From Dermabacteraceae bacterium TAE3-ERU5 (GTDB taxonomy: Bacteria; Actinomycetota; Actinomycetes; Actinomycetales; Dermabacteraceae): a DNA stretch of 64,000 nucleotides. Under the pieces are notes generated by a model, which was not told where the DNA came from, ran no database searches, and saw only the letters and a program-made list of their open reading frames with translations. The stretch spans positions 124,001 through 188,000 of the forward strand of contig JAHUUK010000004.1 in the NCBI GenBank assembly GCA_019218375.1, written 5' to 3'. Made by a program: the position numbers and the translations under genes. Of the stretch, positions 7,072-14,725 are shown one piece after another; within the stretch, counting starts at the first letter, position 1; each line of letters opens with the position of its first letter.

Positions 7072-7126
7072 CGCCGCCCACCCCCTAGCCCCGCACGCAC
7101 GCCGGGCGTTAGCGGGGTGGGCGGCG
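7072..7126 (+). terminator. Terminator-like 13-bp GC hairpin
   Basis: A perfect 13-bp stem (7072-7084 with 7114-7126) closes a 29-base loop. It has no T run. It lies after the lipoprotein pair and directly before the next promoter, so termination is likely but not certain. Confidence 0.5.
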
Positions 7127-7127
7127 C

Positions 7128-7133
7128 TAGACT
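7128..7133 (+). promoter_or_regulatory. -10 box of a leaderless transcript
   Basis: TAGACT lies exactly 6 bases before the ATG at 7140, with no ribosome-binding site between them. The hairpin at 7072-7126 overlaps where a -35 box would be. Confidence 0.6.
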
Positions 7134-7139
7134 TGCCCC

Positions 7140-7775
7140 ATGACCGTTTTTGGCCTGGTCCGGCACGGACAGACAGACCTGAACCGCCAGCGGGTGTTCC
7201 AGGGCGTCACCGACGCTCCTCTGAACGAGGTCGGCATCGAACAGGCGCACCGCGCCCTCGACAACCTGCCGCCCACCGCCTGGGACGTAGTAGTTAGCTC
7301 GTCCATGCGCCGCGCCGAGAAAACCGGCCGCATCATCGCGGCAGACCACGGCATCGAGTTCGGCGGCACCTACCCGGAACTGGTCGAGGTCGATTGGGGC
7401 ATCGCGGAGGGCCACCCGATCGCCGAGGTCGAATCCCTCTACCCGGAACGGATCATCCCCGGCCAGGAGGACCCGCAGCAGGCCGTTGATCGGGCCTGTA
7501 AGGCACTGATGATGCTTTCGCAGCGCTACCCCGGCAAGAACGTACTGGTGGTGGTGCACGGTTCCCTAATTAGGTTCCTGAGCGCCGCGATCCTGGGCAG
7601 GCGGCTGCCCTCCATCGGCAACGCCACCCTGACCCGCCTATCCCTGACCGACGAGGGCTGGCTGCTCGATATGCTGGCCGGAAACGAACTTGACCCGCCG
7701 GTGTTCGCGCCGCGCCGGGACAGCTCACCCTACCTGCCGTTCAGTTACGATCTGGTTCCCCTCGCGAAAGGTTAG
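7140..7775 (+). CDS. Histidine phosphatase family protein
   Basis: This 211-residue protein belongs to the phosphoglycerate-mutase-like histidine phosphatase clade. The phospho-acceptor His9 lies in VRHGQTDLN, Arg57/58 in SSSMRRAEKT, the probable acid Glu83 in ELVEVDWGIAEG, and His140 in VVVHGS. It probably removes phosphate from a small metabolite; a cofactor-dependent mutase is unlikely because the family's extra insertions are absent. The C-terminal 50 residues are less typical. The ATG at 7140 seems leaderless. The following Nudix-like gene starts 2 bases after the stop, so the two form an operon. Confidence 0.85.
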   Translation: MTVFGLVRHGQTDLNRQRVFQGVTDAPLNEVGIEQAHRALDNLPPTAWDVVVSSSMRRAEKTGRIIAADHGIEFGGTYPELVEVDWGIAEGHPIAEVESLYPERIIPGQEDPQQAVDRACKALMMLSQRYPGKNVLVVVHGSLIRFLSAAILGRRLPSIGNATLTRLSLTDEGWLLDMLAGNELDPPVFAPRRDSSPYLPFSYDLVPLAKG

Positions 7776-7777
7776 CC

Positions 7778-8317
7778 ATGACCCGTACCGCGCTAGACGC
7801 AGAAAACCCCTGGTTCGATCCCGAGGACATCGCCGCGCTGCGCCGCAAGCTGCCGATACCCTACATCGACGTCATCCCCGTGCGGGTGGACGAAACCGGT
7901 GTGATTAGCGAGGTCGGCCTGCTGCTGCGGGCCTCCGGCGAGGGCTGCATCGTGCGTTCCATCGTTTCCGGCCGCGTGCTGCTGCACGAAACGCTGCGCG
8001 AAGCGATCATCCGGCACGTCGAAAAGGACCTCGGCCCGATGGCGCTGCCGATGCTGCCCGCCTGCCCCACGCCGTTCACCGTCGCGGAATACTTCCCGAC
8101 CCCGATGGTCGGGCAGCTGCACGACCCGCGCCAGCACGCCATCTCGATGGTTTACATCGTGCCGATGAAGGGCGACTGCGCCCCGCAGCAGGACGCGCTG
8201 GACCTAACCTGGTACACGGTGGAAGAAATCATCACCGGCAACGTGCTTGACGAGGCCGAACACGGGCACGACGTGCTGGTGCGCCGCGCCCTCGCGCACT
8301 GCGGCCTATTCGGTTAA
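7778..8317 (+). CDS. DUF4916 Nudix-like protein, degenerate Nudix box
   Basis: This 179-residue protein resembles the actinobacterial DUF4916 family, which has the Nudix fold. The Nudix signature G-x5-E-x7-R-E-U-x-E-E-x-G aligns at residues 65-86, but H80, K83 and D84 replace three of the Glu positions, including the metal-binding pair, so pyrophosphohydrolase activity is doubtful. Conserved outside the box are PYIDVIPVRV near the N-terminus, TVAEYFPTP, and LTWYTVEE. It might be a ligand-binding protein or a divergent enzyme. It forms an operon with the histidine phosphatase and ends at a strong terminator. Confidence 0.75.
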   Translation: MTRTALDAENPWFDPEDIAALRRKLPIPYIDVIPVRVDETGVISEVGLLLRASGEGCIVRSIVSGRVLLHETLREAIIRHVEKDLGPMALPMLPACPTPFTVAEYFPTPMVGQLHDPRQHAISMVYIVPMKGDCAPQQDALDLTWYTVEEIITGNVLDEAEHGHDVLVRRALAHCGLFG

Positions 8318-8324
8318 ACGCTTA

Positions 8325-8373
8325 AAAAGCCTCGGCCCGCTCCCCTTTTCTTCGGGTGCGGGCCGAGGCTTTT
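8325..8373. terminator. Bidirectional terminator
   Basis: A 16-bp perfect stem (8325-8340 with 8358-8373) with A/T runs on both flanks separates the convergent DUF4916 gene and rdgB. Confidence 0.9.
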
Positions 8374-8388
8374 ACGTGTGGCGCGAGG

Positions 8389-9018
8389 TTACTCGCTAAG
8401 CGCCGCCACGATCTGCGGGGCCAGCAGGCGCAGCGCCCGGGAGCGGTGCGAGATCGCGTCCTTTTCTGCGGCCGACATCTCCGCTGCCGTCTTCGGGCCC
8501 TGGCGGAAGTCCTGATCGTCGGGAACGAAGATCGGATCGTAGCCGAAACCGCCCTCGCCGCGTGCCTCGCGGGCCAGCCGTCCCGTCATTTCCCCGATCT
8601 CCACGAACTCGCGGCCATCGGGTAGCACCAGCGCTGCCGCGCACACGAAGCGGGCGCGGCGGTGCGGCGCGTTGATGTCGGAAACCTGCGCCAGCAGCAG
8701 GTCGCGGTTCGCCGCGTCATCCCCGTGCTTACCAGCCCAGCGGGCCGAGAAGATGCCGGGCGCGCCGCCCAGCACATCCACCGCGATACCGGAATCGTCG
8801 GCCACCGCGGGCATGTTCGCGCCCTGGCAGGCGGCACGAGCCTTAATCAGCGCGTTCGCGGCGAAGGTGACGCCGTCCTCGACCACGTCGGGCAGGTCCA
8901 TGTCGGCCGCCGAAACTAGCAGGCCCTCGGCCCCTCCCGGTACCATTTCGGACAGGATACGTTCCAGTTCACGCAGTTTCTTTGCGTTGTGGGTTGCTAC
9001 CACTACACGTGCGTTCAT
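8389..9018 (-). CDS. rdgB: XTP/dITP pyrophosphatase
   Basis: RdgB/HAM1 hydrolyses non-canonical purine triphosphates (dITP, XTP, ITP) to monophosphates and keeps them out of nucleic acids. The 209-residue protein shows the N-terminal [14 protein letters not shown], the [23 protein letters not shown] block, GGFGYDPIF, and the C-terminal ISHRSRAL motif, all diagnostic. Length fits. The ATG overlaps the end of rph by 4 bases, so translation is coupled. It is the last gene of the minus-strand run from murI, an order also found in mycobacteria (murI, MBL, rph, rdgB). Confidence 0.95.
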   Translation of the reverse strand: MNARVVVATHNAKKLRELERILSEMVPGGAEGLLVSAADMDLPDVVEDGVTFAANALIKARAACQGANMPAVADDSGIAVDVLGGAPGIFSARWAGKHGDDAANRDLLLAQVSDINAPHRRARFVCAAALVLPDGREFVEIGEMTGRLAREARGEGGFGYDPIFVPDDQDFRQGPKTAAEMSAAEKDAISHRSRALRLLAPQIVAALSE

Positions 9019-9740
9019 GCCAGTGCCTCCGCTTGTAGACGAGTAAGTTCCGCGCAGCCGGAAGCCGCCAGATCCAGCAGGCTGCCCAGTTCCGCGCGGC
9101 TAAAGGGCGCTCCCTCGGCGGTGCCCTGCACCTCGACGAAGCCGCCGCTGCCGGTCATCACGACGTTCATGTCGGTATCGGCCTTGACGTCCTCCACGTA
9201 CTCCAGATCGAGCACGGGACGGCCATCGACCACGCCCACGCTGACGGCGGCCACGGAATCGGTCAGCACGTTCGCCAGGGCGGGCAGGCTGGTGTGGCGC
9301 TTGCCCCAGGTGATCGCGTCGGCCAGGGCCACGTAGGCACCGGTGATCGCGGCCGTGCGGGTGCCGCCGTCGGCCTGGAGCACGTCGCAGTCCACCTGGA
9401 TCGTGTTTTCGCCCAGCACCGAAAGATCCACCACGGAGCGCAGGGAACGGCCGATCAGACGGGAGATTTCGTGGGTGCGCCCGCCGATCTTGCCGCGTAC
9501 GGACTCACGATCGCTGCGGGTGTGGGTGGCGCGGGGAAGCATCGCGTATTCGGCGGTGACCCAGCCGGTGCCACTGCCCTTCTTCCAGCGCGGCACGCCC
9601 TCGGTGAAAGAGGCCGCGCACAGCACACGGGTACGGCCGAATTCGACCAGCACGCTACCTTCGGCGTGATCCAGCCAGTTACGGGTTATCTTGACGTCCC
9701 TCAACGCATTCAGGGCGCGCCCAGCCGGGCGTTCAGTCAT
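9015..9740 (-). CDS. rph: Ribonuclease PH
   Basis: RNase PH trims the 3' ends of tRNA precursors using phosphate. The 241-residue protein has the family blocks: N-terminal [27 protein letters not shown], the [19 protein letters not shown] phosphate and RNA-binding stretch, [20 protein letters not shown] and the C-terminal [13 protein letters not shown]. The start at 9740 overlaps the preceding MBL gene by 8 bases and continues into rdgB with a 4-base overlap, showing a tight operon. Nothing unusual in length or residues. Confidence 0.96.
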   Translation of the reverse strand: MTERPAGRALNALRDVKITRNWLDHAEGSVLVEFGRTRVLCAASFTEGVPRWKKGSGTGWVTAEYAMLPRATHTRSDRESVRGKIGGRTHEISRLIGRSLRSVVDLSVLGENTIQVDCDVLQADGGTRTAAITGAYVALADAITWGKRHTSLPALANVLTDSVAAVSVGVVDGRPVLDLEYVEDVKADTDMNVVMTGSGGFVEVQGTAEGAPFSRAELGSLLDLAASGCAELTRLQAEALA

Positions 9741-10554
9741 TGTCGGTTCCTTCTCCGGGGTAGGCCACCTCGTAGGTGGCGAGGGTGGTGGCGAGCACGC
9801 TACGCGGGAATTCGGCGCGCGCGTCGGCCAGGGTCTGTTCGCTGTCAGTCCAGGCGGGAATATGGGTCAGGACCAGGGTGCCGACGCCCGCCTCACGCGC
9901 CGTTATCCCGGCGCGTTTGCCCGTCAGGTGGACACCGCGCAGGTGATCGTCGCGCCCCTCCAGGTAGCTGGCTTCGCTCAGGAAGATGCTTGCGCCGCGC
10001 GCCGCCTCGGTCAGGTTCGCGCAGGCGTCGGTGTCGCCCGAGAACGTCAGGTAGGCTCCCGCTTCCTCCCGTCCCGCACGCCCCACCCGGATTGCGTGGG
10101 TCTCTACCGGGTGATCCACACGGAACATGGTGAAGGAAAGCGGCCCGACGTTAAACACATCGCCGTGACTGACCGTGTTCACCTGCAGGGAAGGCTCGCT
10201 CGCACCGGGCGGGATGCCCGCCTCATCGTGGTAACAGATGGTGGTGAGCAGCTCGCGCATGCCCTGCGGGGCGTACACGGGCAGCGGCGGCATCTGCTTT
10301 TCCGGATGGTAGGTGCGGTACACCTCCAGGCCGGGCACGTCCAGGTAGTGATCGGGGTGCAGGTGAGAGATAACCACCGCGTCGAGCTCACCGGGATCGA
10401 TTACCCGCTGCAGCGTACCGAGGCTGCCGGGGCCGAGATCAAGCAGCACGTTCCAGGTCCGACCGGCCTCGTCGCGCTCCTGCAAGAGGTAGCTGGAGGG
10501 CGGCGAGTCGGGGCCTGCGTAGCTTCCTGCGCAGCCGATCACTGTGAGCTTCAT
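9733..10554 (-). CDS. MBL-fold hydrolase, Rv1339-like phosphodiesterase
   Basis: This 273-residue metallo-beta-lactamase-fold protein has the zinc motif H64-x-H66-x-D68-H69 ([10 protein letters not shown]), a later [12 protein letters not shown] block and LVLTHIPAW near the C-terminus. Its position between murI and rph matches Rv1339 of M. tuberculosis, reported as an atypical class II cAMP phosphodiesterase, and similar proteins are tRNase Z relatives. A cyclic-nucleotide phosphodiesterase is therefore the best guess, but substrate specificity is inferred from synteny and fold only. It starts 8 bases after murI. Confidence 0.85.
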   Translation of the reverse strand: MKLTVIGCAGSYAGPDSPPSSYLLQERDEAGRTWNVLLDLGPGSLGTLQRVIDPGELDAVVISHLHPDHYLDVPGLEVYRTYHPEKQMPPLPVYAPQGMRELLTTICYHDEAGIPPGASEPSLQVNTVSHGDVFNVGPLSFTMFRVDHPVETHAIRVGRAGREEAGAYLTFSGDTDACANLTEAARGASIFLSEASYLEGRDDHLRGVHLTGKRAGITAREAGVGTLVLTHIPAWTDSEQTLADARAEFPRSVLATTLATYEVAYPGEGTDND

Positions 10555-10562
10555 GCTTCTCC

Positions 10563-11417
10563 CTACGGGGTGGGGGCCGACGTTTCGTGCGGCTCGGGTG
10601 GGGGGAACGCTACGGGGAGCGTGGTCGTCTTGGTGAGTCTGGGGCCGAGGAACCGCTCCGAAAGCAGCTCGAAGCGGGTCGGCGCGTCCCCGTCGTGCAC
10701 CGCCGTTTCGCTGAAAACGTGCCGGGGCGGGGTCGGGTCGGTGCGTTCCATGCCGCGCTCGCGCAGGATGCGGTAGACCTCCAGCGCAGATTCGTCGGAA
10801 CTGGACACTAGGCTGACGCTCTCCCCCATCACGTAAGAGATGGGGCCCTTCAGCAGCGGGTAGTGGGTGCAGCCAAGGATCAGGGTGTCTACGCCAGCCT
10901 CTTTGAGGGGCGCCAAGTATTCCTCTGCGGCGCGCACCACTTCGTCCCCCGAGATTTCGCCGCGTTCCACGAACTCAACGAAACGCGGGCAGGCCACGGA
11001 GGTGACTTCCAGGTGCGGCGCGGCGGCAAAGGCGTCGTCGTAGGCTCCAGCAGACACGGTAGCGCGGGTGCCGATCACACCGATGCGGCCGTTACGGGTG
11101 GTGGCTACAGCGCGGCGCACCGCGGGCTGAATTACCTCCACCACGGGCACGTCGTAGCGTTCGCGGGCGTCACGCAAAACCGCTGCGGAGGCGGAATTGC
11201 AGGCGATAACCAGCATTTTTACGCCCTGCGCCACCAGCTTGTCCATGATGTTCAGGGAAAGTTCGCGCACCTGCGCCAGCGGGCGCGGCCCGTAGGGGGT
11301 GTGGGCGCTATCGCCGATGTAAAGCACCTGTTCGTGCGGGATCTGGTCGAGCAGGGCGCGAGCCACGGTGAGGCCGCCTACCCCAGAATCGAAAATCCCA
11401 ATCGGCGCGTTGTTCAT
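10563..11417 (-). CDS. murI: Glutamate racemase
   Basis: MurI makes D-glutamate for peptidoglycan. The two catalytic cysteines are C73 (IACNSAS) and C183 (LGCTHYP), with the N-terminal [15 protein letters not shown] block including D10. The 284-residue length is normal apart from a Pro/Thr-rich C-terminal tail of about 20 residues. The ATG at 11417 lies 6 bases after a TAACCT box and lacks a ribosome-binding site, so murI appears to begin a leaderless transcript that continues into the MBL, rph and rdgB genes. Confidence 0.96.
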   Translation of the reverse strand: MNNAPIGIFDSGVGGLTVARALLDQIPHEQVLYIGDSAHTPYGPRPLAQVRELSLNIMDKLVAQGVKMLVIACNSASAAVLRDARERYDVPVVEVIQPAVRRAVATTRNGRIGVIGTRATVSAGAYDDAFAAAPHLEVTSVACPRFVEFVERGEISGDEVVRAAEEYLAPLKEAGVDTLILGCTHYPLLKGPISYVMGESVSLVSSSDESALEVYRILRERGMERTDPTPPRHVFSETAVHDGDAPTRFELLSERFLGPRLTKTTTLPVAFPPPEPHETSAPTP

Positions 11418-11423
11418 AAGCCA

Positions 11424-11429
11424 AGGTTA
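11424..11429 (-). promoter_or_regulatory. -10 box of leaderless murI transcript
   Basis: On the minus strand TAACCT is followed by 6 bases and then the murI ATG. It lies in the 43-base gap after DUF2017, suggesting that murI has its own promoter inside the longer gene run. Confidence 0.55.
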
Positions 11430-11460
11430 AGAGCCGACGCCCGGCCTTTTCGGGAGCGGA

Positions 11461-12111
11461 TCACCCTTCGGGACGATTCTCACAGATAGCCCGCAACAGG
11501 CTTTCCTGTAGCCAGGAGAAGAACTCGTAGACGGTCGCCAGGTAATCGACGCCGGGCAGTTCGTCGTCCTCCTGCGTTTCCGGCTCCACCTCCTGCTGGC
11601 AAAACATTTGCAGCATCTCGAAGTCGTCTTCGTTGCGCACCCCCATGCGTTCCGCGAGCACCAGGCGCATGTCGGTCAGGGCGCGCAGCCAGAGCAGCGC
11701 CTCTCCCCTATCGAGCATGAGTTCCACCGGGCCGTTGCCGGTGGAATCGACCACTCGGCAAACGCACGCCAGGGCATGGGTTTTGTCTTTCACCAGGTCT
11801 TGCTGGCTGAGGCGGCGATATTCCCGCGCCGCCGCCTCGTCCCCCTCGATCAGGTTGGGCAGCAGCCGTTTCACGGCGGGATCTTCCGGTTCCCGGCCCG
11901 CGCCGTCCCCCGCCATTTCCGCTTCGAGCCTGCGCAGCGGATCGCTGGATTCGCTCGCGTCGGCCAACGCCTCGGGGACCTCGCGCATGCCGAGGTCCAT
12001 CCGCATCAGGTCGATCACCTCTTGCGCTACCTGCGCCACCACGGCCTTTTCGTCGGCCTCCAGGAAACAGGAGAAGTGCCCGTCACTACCGGCCAGGAAA
12101 GCCCGCGCCAT
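11461..12111 (-). CDS. DUF2017 protein
   Basis: This 216-residue acidic, soluble protein is of the actinobacterial DUF2017 family, regularly encoded directly after clpS. Helical segments include AVVAQVAQEVIDLMRMDLGMR and the C-terminal VYEFFSWLQESLL, with a central RLLPNLIEGDEAAAREYRRLS block typical of the family. Function unknown; the constant link to ClpS suggests a role in N-end-rule proteolysis, which is inference. The start was set at ATG 12111, overlapping the clpS stop by one base (TGATG), rather than at the longer frame reaching 12240, which would lie inside clpS. Confidence 0.85.
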   Translation of the reverse strand: MARAFLAGSDGHFSCFLEADEKAVVAQVAQEVIDLMRMDLGMREVPEALADASESSDPLRRLEAEMAGDGAGREPEDPAVKRLLPNLIEGDEAAAREYRRLSQQDLVKDKTHALACVCRVVDSTGNGPVELMLDRGEALLWLRALTDMRLVLAERMGVRNEDDFEMLQMFCQQEVEPETQEDDELPGVDYLATVYEFFSWLQESLLRAICENRPEG

Positions 12112-12404
12112 CAGACGGCCTCCCCGATCTGTTCCATCGTGGCGCGCAGCCCGTAACGGTGCATCGCCAGCACGTCGGATTCGACCTGTTCGCGCGGCCC
12201 GGAGGAGACGATTGCGCGCCCCTCCTCGTGCACCTGCCACATGAGTTTTTCTGCGCGCGGGCGCGAATAGCCGAAGTGTTCGCGGAACACGAAGACCACG
12301 TAGCTCATCAGGTTCACGGGATCGTTCCAGACCACGGTTTGCCAGGCGTGCGCGTGTTCGGCGGCAGATTCCACCGCGAAAGCCTGTTCGGTTTCATGCT
12401 GCAC
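12111..12404 (-). CDS. clpS: ATP-dependent Clp protease adaptor ClpS
   Basis: ClpS delivers N-degron substrates to ClpA/ClpC with ClpP. The 97-residue protein has the signature [18 protein letters not shown] near residue 23, containing the residues that line the N-degron pocket, and the [11 protein letters not shown] segment. The start is GTG at 12404, behind an AAAGGGGTG site. It is translationally coupled to the DUF2017 gene. Length and motifs are standard for actinobacterial ClpS. Confidence 0.95.
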   Translation of the reverse strand: MQHETEQAFAVESAAEHAHAWQTVVWNDPVNLMSYVVFVFREHFGYSRPRAEKLMWQVHEEGRAIVSSGPREQVESDVLAMHRYGLRATMEQIGEAV

Positions 12405-12448
12405 CGGCGCTCACCCCTTTCTCGGCCCGTGGCCTGCTTGCTTCTAGT

Positions 12449-14224
12449 TTATCGTTTGCCGACAAACCATCCTCGAACAACGTTAATCCGCGCACGAATC
12501 TGTTCCTCGCTGGCCTGTGGAACAGCGGGACCGCCGCAGCGTGTGCGCAAAGTGTTGTGGATCTGCCCGTGCGGCTGGGAGGTTTTCTTCGCCCAGGCCG
12601 ACACGAGGGATGACAGCTCCTTGCGCAGCTGCAGCAGCTGGCGATGGTCCACCACCGCTTCGCTTGGCGTGCTGGAGCCGCGCCGAGACATCTGCTGCTG
12701 CTGGCGCTCCTTCAGCAGGGTGGTCACCTGTTCCGGATCGAGCAGGCCGGGGATGCCCAGGAAGTCCTGTTCGTCCTCGCTGCCCACCAAACCGCCGGTG
12801 CCGTATTCGCCGCCATCGAACAGCACCCGGTCGAAAGAGGCGTCCGATTCGAGCGCCTCGAACTCGATGCCGAGCTGCTGCGCAGAGGCCTTTTCCTCCC
12901 GGTTTGCCGCCTGCATCGCGGACTCGTCCAGGCCGGTTTCCGGATCGCCCTCCTGCGGGCGGCGATCCAGCACGTGATCGCGTTCGGCCTCCAGCTGGGC
13001 TGCGAGCGCCATCAGCACGGGCACGCTGGGCAGGAAGATGCTGGCCGTTTCGCCACGCTTACGCGAACGCACGAAACGCCCCACCGCCTGCGCAAAGAAC
13101 ATGGGGGTGGAGGTTGAGGTGGCATAGACGCCGACGGCTAGGCGGGGCACGTCCACGCCCTCGCTCACCATGCGCACCGCGACCATCCAGTGCTTGTCGC
13201 TATCGGAAAATTCCTCGATCTTGCGGCCCGCCCCGGCATCGTCGGAAAGCACCACCGTGGGGGCCTCGCCGCTGATTTCTTGCAGGGTGCGGGCGTAGGC
13301 GCGCGCCGCCGTCTGATCGGTGGCGATCACCAAACCGCCCGCGTCGGGCATCTCGCGGCGCACCTTCAGCAGCCGCTGGTGGGCGGCTTTAAGCACGGAC
13401 TCGATCCATTCGCCCTTCGGGTCCAGCGCCGTGCGCCAGGCCTGCGCGGTGATGTCTTTCGTTTCCAGGCCGCCCAGCTGCGCGCTGATTTCCTCACCTT
13501 GCCGGTTACGCCACGACATGCGCCCGGAATAGGACATGAACATGACGGGCCGCACCACGTGGTCGGCGAGCGCCTGCCCGTAACCGTAGGTGTAGTCGGC
13601 GCGGGAGCGGGAGAAGCCCTCCGCATCGTCCTCGTAGGTGATGAACGGGATGCGGGAGGAATCGGAGCGGAACGGCGTGCCGGTCAGCATGAGGCGGCGC
13701 TTGGCCGGATCGAACGCTTCGCGCACGCCGTCGCCCCAGGTGAGGGAGTCGCCGGCGTGGTGGATCTCGTCGAGGATCACCAGGCTGGGCTGCGCCTCCG
13801 TGCGGGCGCGGTGCAGGCGCGGGTTCATGCCGACCTGCGCGTAGGTGACCGCTACGCCCTGGTAGGAGGCGTTCGTGCCGCCTTGCGCGTTCGTGAAGTT
13901 AGGGTCCAGCGCGATGCCTACGCGGGAGGCGGCGTCGGCCCACTGCGTTTTGAGGTGTTCGGTGGGGGCCACCACGGTGATGCGTCGCACCGTGCCGTCG
14001 CGCAGCAGCTGGGCCGCGATCTGGAGTGCGAACGTGGTTTTACCCGCGCCGGGGGTAGCGACCACGGTGAAGTCCTGCGGCTCCCTGTCCCGGTAGGCGT
14101 CAAGCGCGGCCGCCTGCCAGGCGCGCAGCTTCGCGCCGGTGCCCCACGGGGCGCGGGCGGGGAAGGCGGGCGGTAGGTTTTGGGCCGCGAACGGTGACGG
14201 TGTGAGCGGATCCTGGGCTGCCAT
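12449..14224 (-). CDS. DEAD/DEAH-type superfamily 2 helicase
   Basis: This 591-residue protein has superfamily 2 helicase motifs: the Q-like LRAWQAAALDAY, Walker A ATPGAGKTTFALQ (about residues 57-69), Walker B as DEIHHAG, motif III LTGTPFRSD, and a second RecA domain with motif V VSEGVDVPRLAVGVYAT and motif VI QAVGRFVRS. The DEIH rather than DEAD box and overall form resemble the UvrB/type III restriction ResIII group. A Gln-rich stretch near residue 520 precedes the C-terminal part. It is translationally coupled to the upstream DUF3039 gene, a pairing conserved in actinobacteria. Role unknown; DNA repair or RNA metabolism are possible. Confidence 0.88.
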   Translation of the reverse strand: MAAQDPLTPSPFAAQNLPPAFPARAPWGTGAKLRAWQAAALDAYRDREPQDFTVVATPGAGKTTFALQIAAQLLRDGTVRRITVVAPTEHLKTQWADAASRVGIALDPNFTNAQGGTNASYQGVAVTYAQVGMNPRLHRARTEAQPSLVILDEIHHAGDSLTWGDGVREAFDPAKRRLMLTGTPFRSDSSRIPFITYEDDAEGFSRSRADYTYGYGQALADHVVRPVMFMSYSGRMSWRNRQGEEISAQLGGLETKDITAQAWRTALDPKGEWIESVLKAAHQRLLKVRREMPDAGGLVIATDQTAARAYARTLQEISGEAPTVVLSDDAGAGRKIEEFSDSDKHWMVAVRMVSEGVDVPRLAVGVYATSTSTPMFFAQAVGRFVRSRKRGETASIFLPSVPVLMALAAQLEAERDHVLDRRPQEGDPETGLDESAMQAANREEKASAQQLGIEFEALESDASFDRVLFDGGEYGTGGLVGSEDEQDFLGIPGLLDPEQVTTLLKERQQQQMSRRGSSTPSEAVVDHRQLLQLRKELSSLVSAWAKKTSQPHGQIHNTLRTRCGGPAVPQASEEQIRARINVVRGWFVGKR

Positions 14225-14583
14225 CAGCGACCGAAGAACCGGCCGAAACCGCCCTTTTTGCCGCCCCCGGAGCCCCCGGAGTTATCGCCGTCGCCGTCGG
14301 CGGGATCGCGCAGCCCCTCGTAGACCTCTTTACATTCGGGGCAGACCGGATACTTTTCGGGGTCGCGCCCCGGCACCCAGACCTTGCCGCAGAGCGCGAT
14401 CACGGGGGTGCCGCCGAGGGTGGCCTGCATGATCTTGTCTTTACGCACGTAGTGCGCGAAACGGTCGTGGTCACCGGGCTCGGCGGACTGTTCCTGCACC
14501 TGTCGGTCGAGCACCGCCGTAGCGCCCGCTCCGGGCTGGCTGCTGTAGGGGTCGGTGCGATCCGGGTCGGACAGACCAGACAT
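14224..14583 (-). CDS. DUF3039 zinc-ribbon-like protein
   Basis: This 119-residue protein carries the DUF3039 core: FAHYVRKDKI, GTPVIALCGKVWVP and KYPVCPECKEVYEGL. The cysteines of CGK and CPxC could bind a zinc ion. The C-terminus is Gly/Lys/Phe-rich and probably disordered. The family is found beside the superfamily 2 helicase in many actinobacteria, and here the two overlap by one base (TGATG). This suggests that it is a helicase partner, which is inference. The ATG at 14583 has a clear AAGGAG site. Confidence 0.85.
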   Translation of the reverse strand: MSGLSDPDRTDPYSSQPGAGATAVLDRQVQEQSAEPGDHDRFAHYVRKDKIMQATLGGTPVIALCGKVWVPGRDPEKYPVCPECKEVYEGLRDPADGDGDNSGGSGGGKKGGFGRFFGR

Positions 14584-14691
14584 GCGTTCTCCTTAAAGCT
14601 TGGTGCGGGGCGCGCAAACACGCCGGGTGCGTTCGTGATCGTATCAACCGCCGCCGGGGGCGAGGCCGGTTTTGTTGCCTTATCGTCCCGT

Positions 14692-14720
14692 GGCGCTGCC
14701 CACTAGTGGCGGGCAGCGCC
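14692..14720 (-). terminator. Possible terminator after hrpA
   Basis: A 10-bp stem (14692-14701 with 14711-14720) with a 9-base loop lies 5 bases beyond the hrpA stop. It lacks a long T run, so efficiency is uncertain. Confidence 0.5.
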
Positions 14721-14725
14721 CGGTT

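Noticed and set aside
11461-12240. Longer form of the DUF2017 gene starting at 12240
   Set aside because: The extra 43 codons lie inside clpS in another frame, are Arg-rich and lack similarity; the ATG at 12111 is coupled to the clpS stop.
13190-14176. Open frame of 328 codons opposite the superfamily 2 helicase
   Set aside because: Antisense shadow of a gene with all helicase motifs; composition is of the typical high-GC artefact type.
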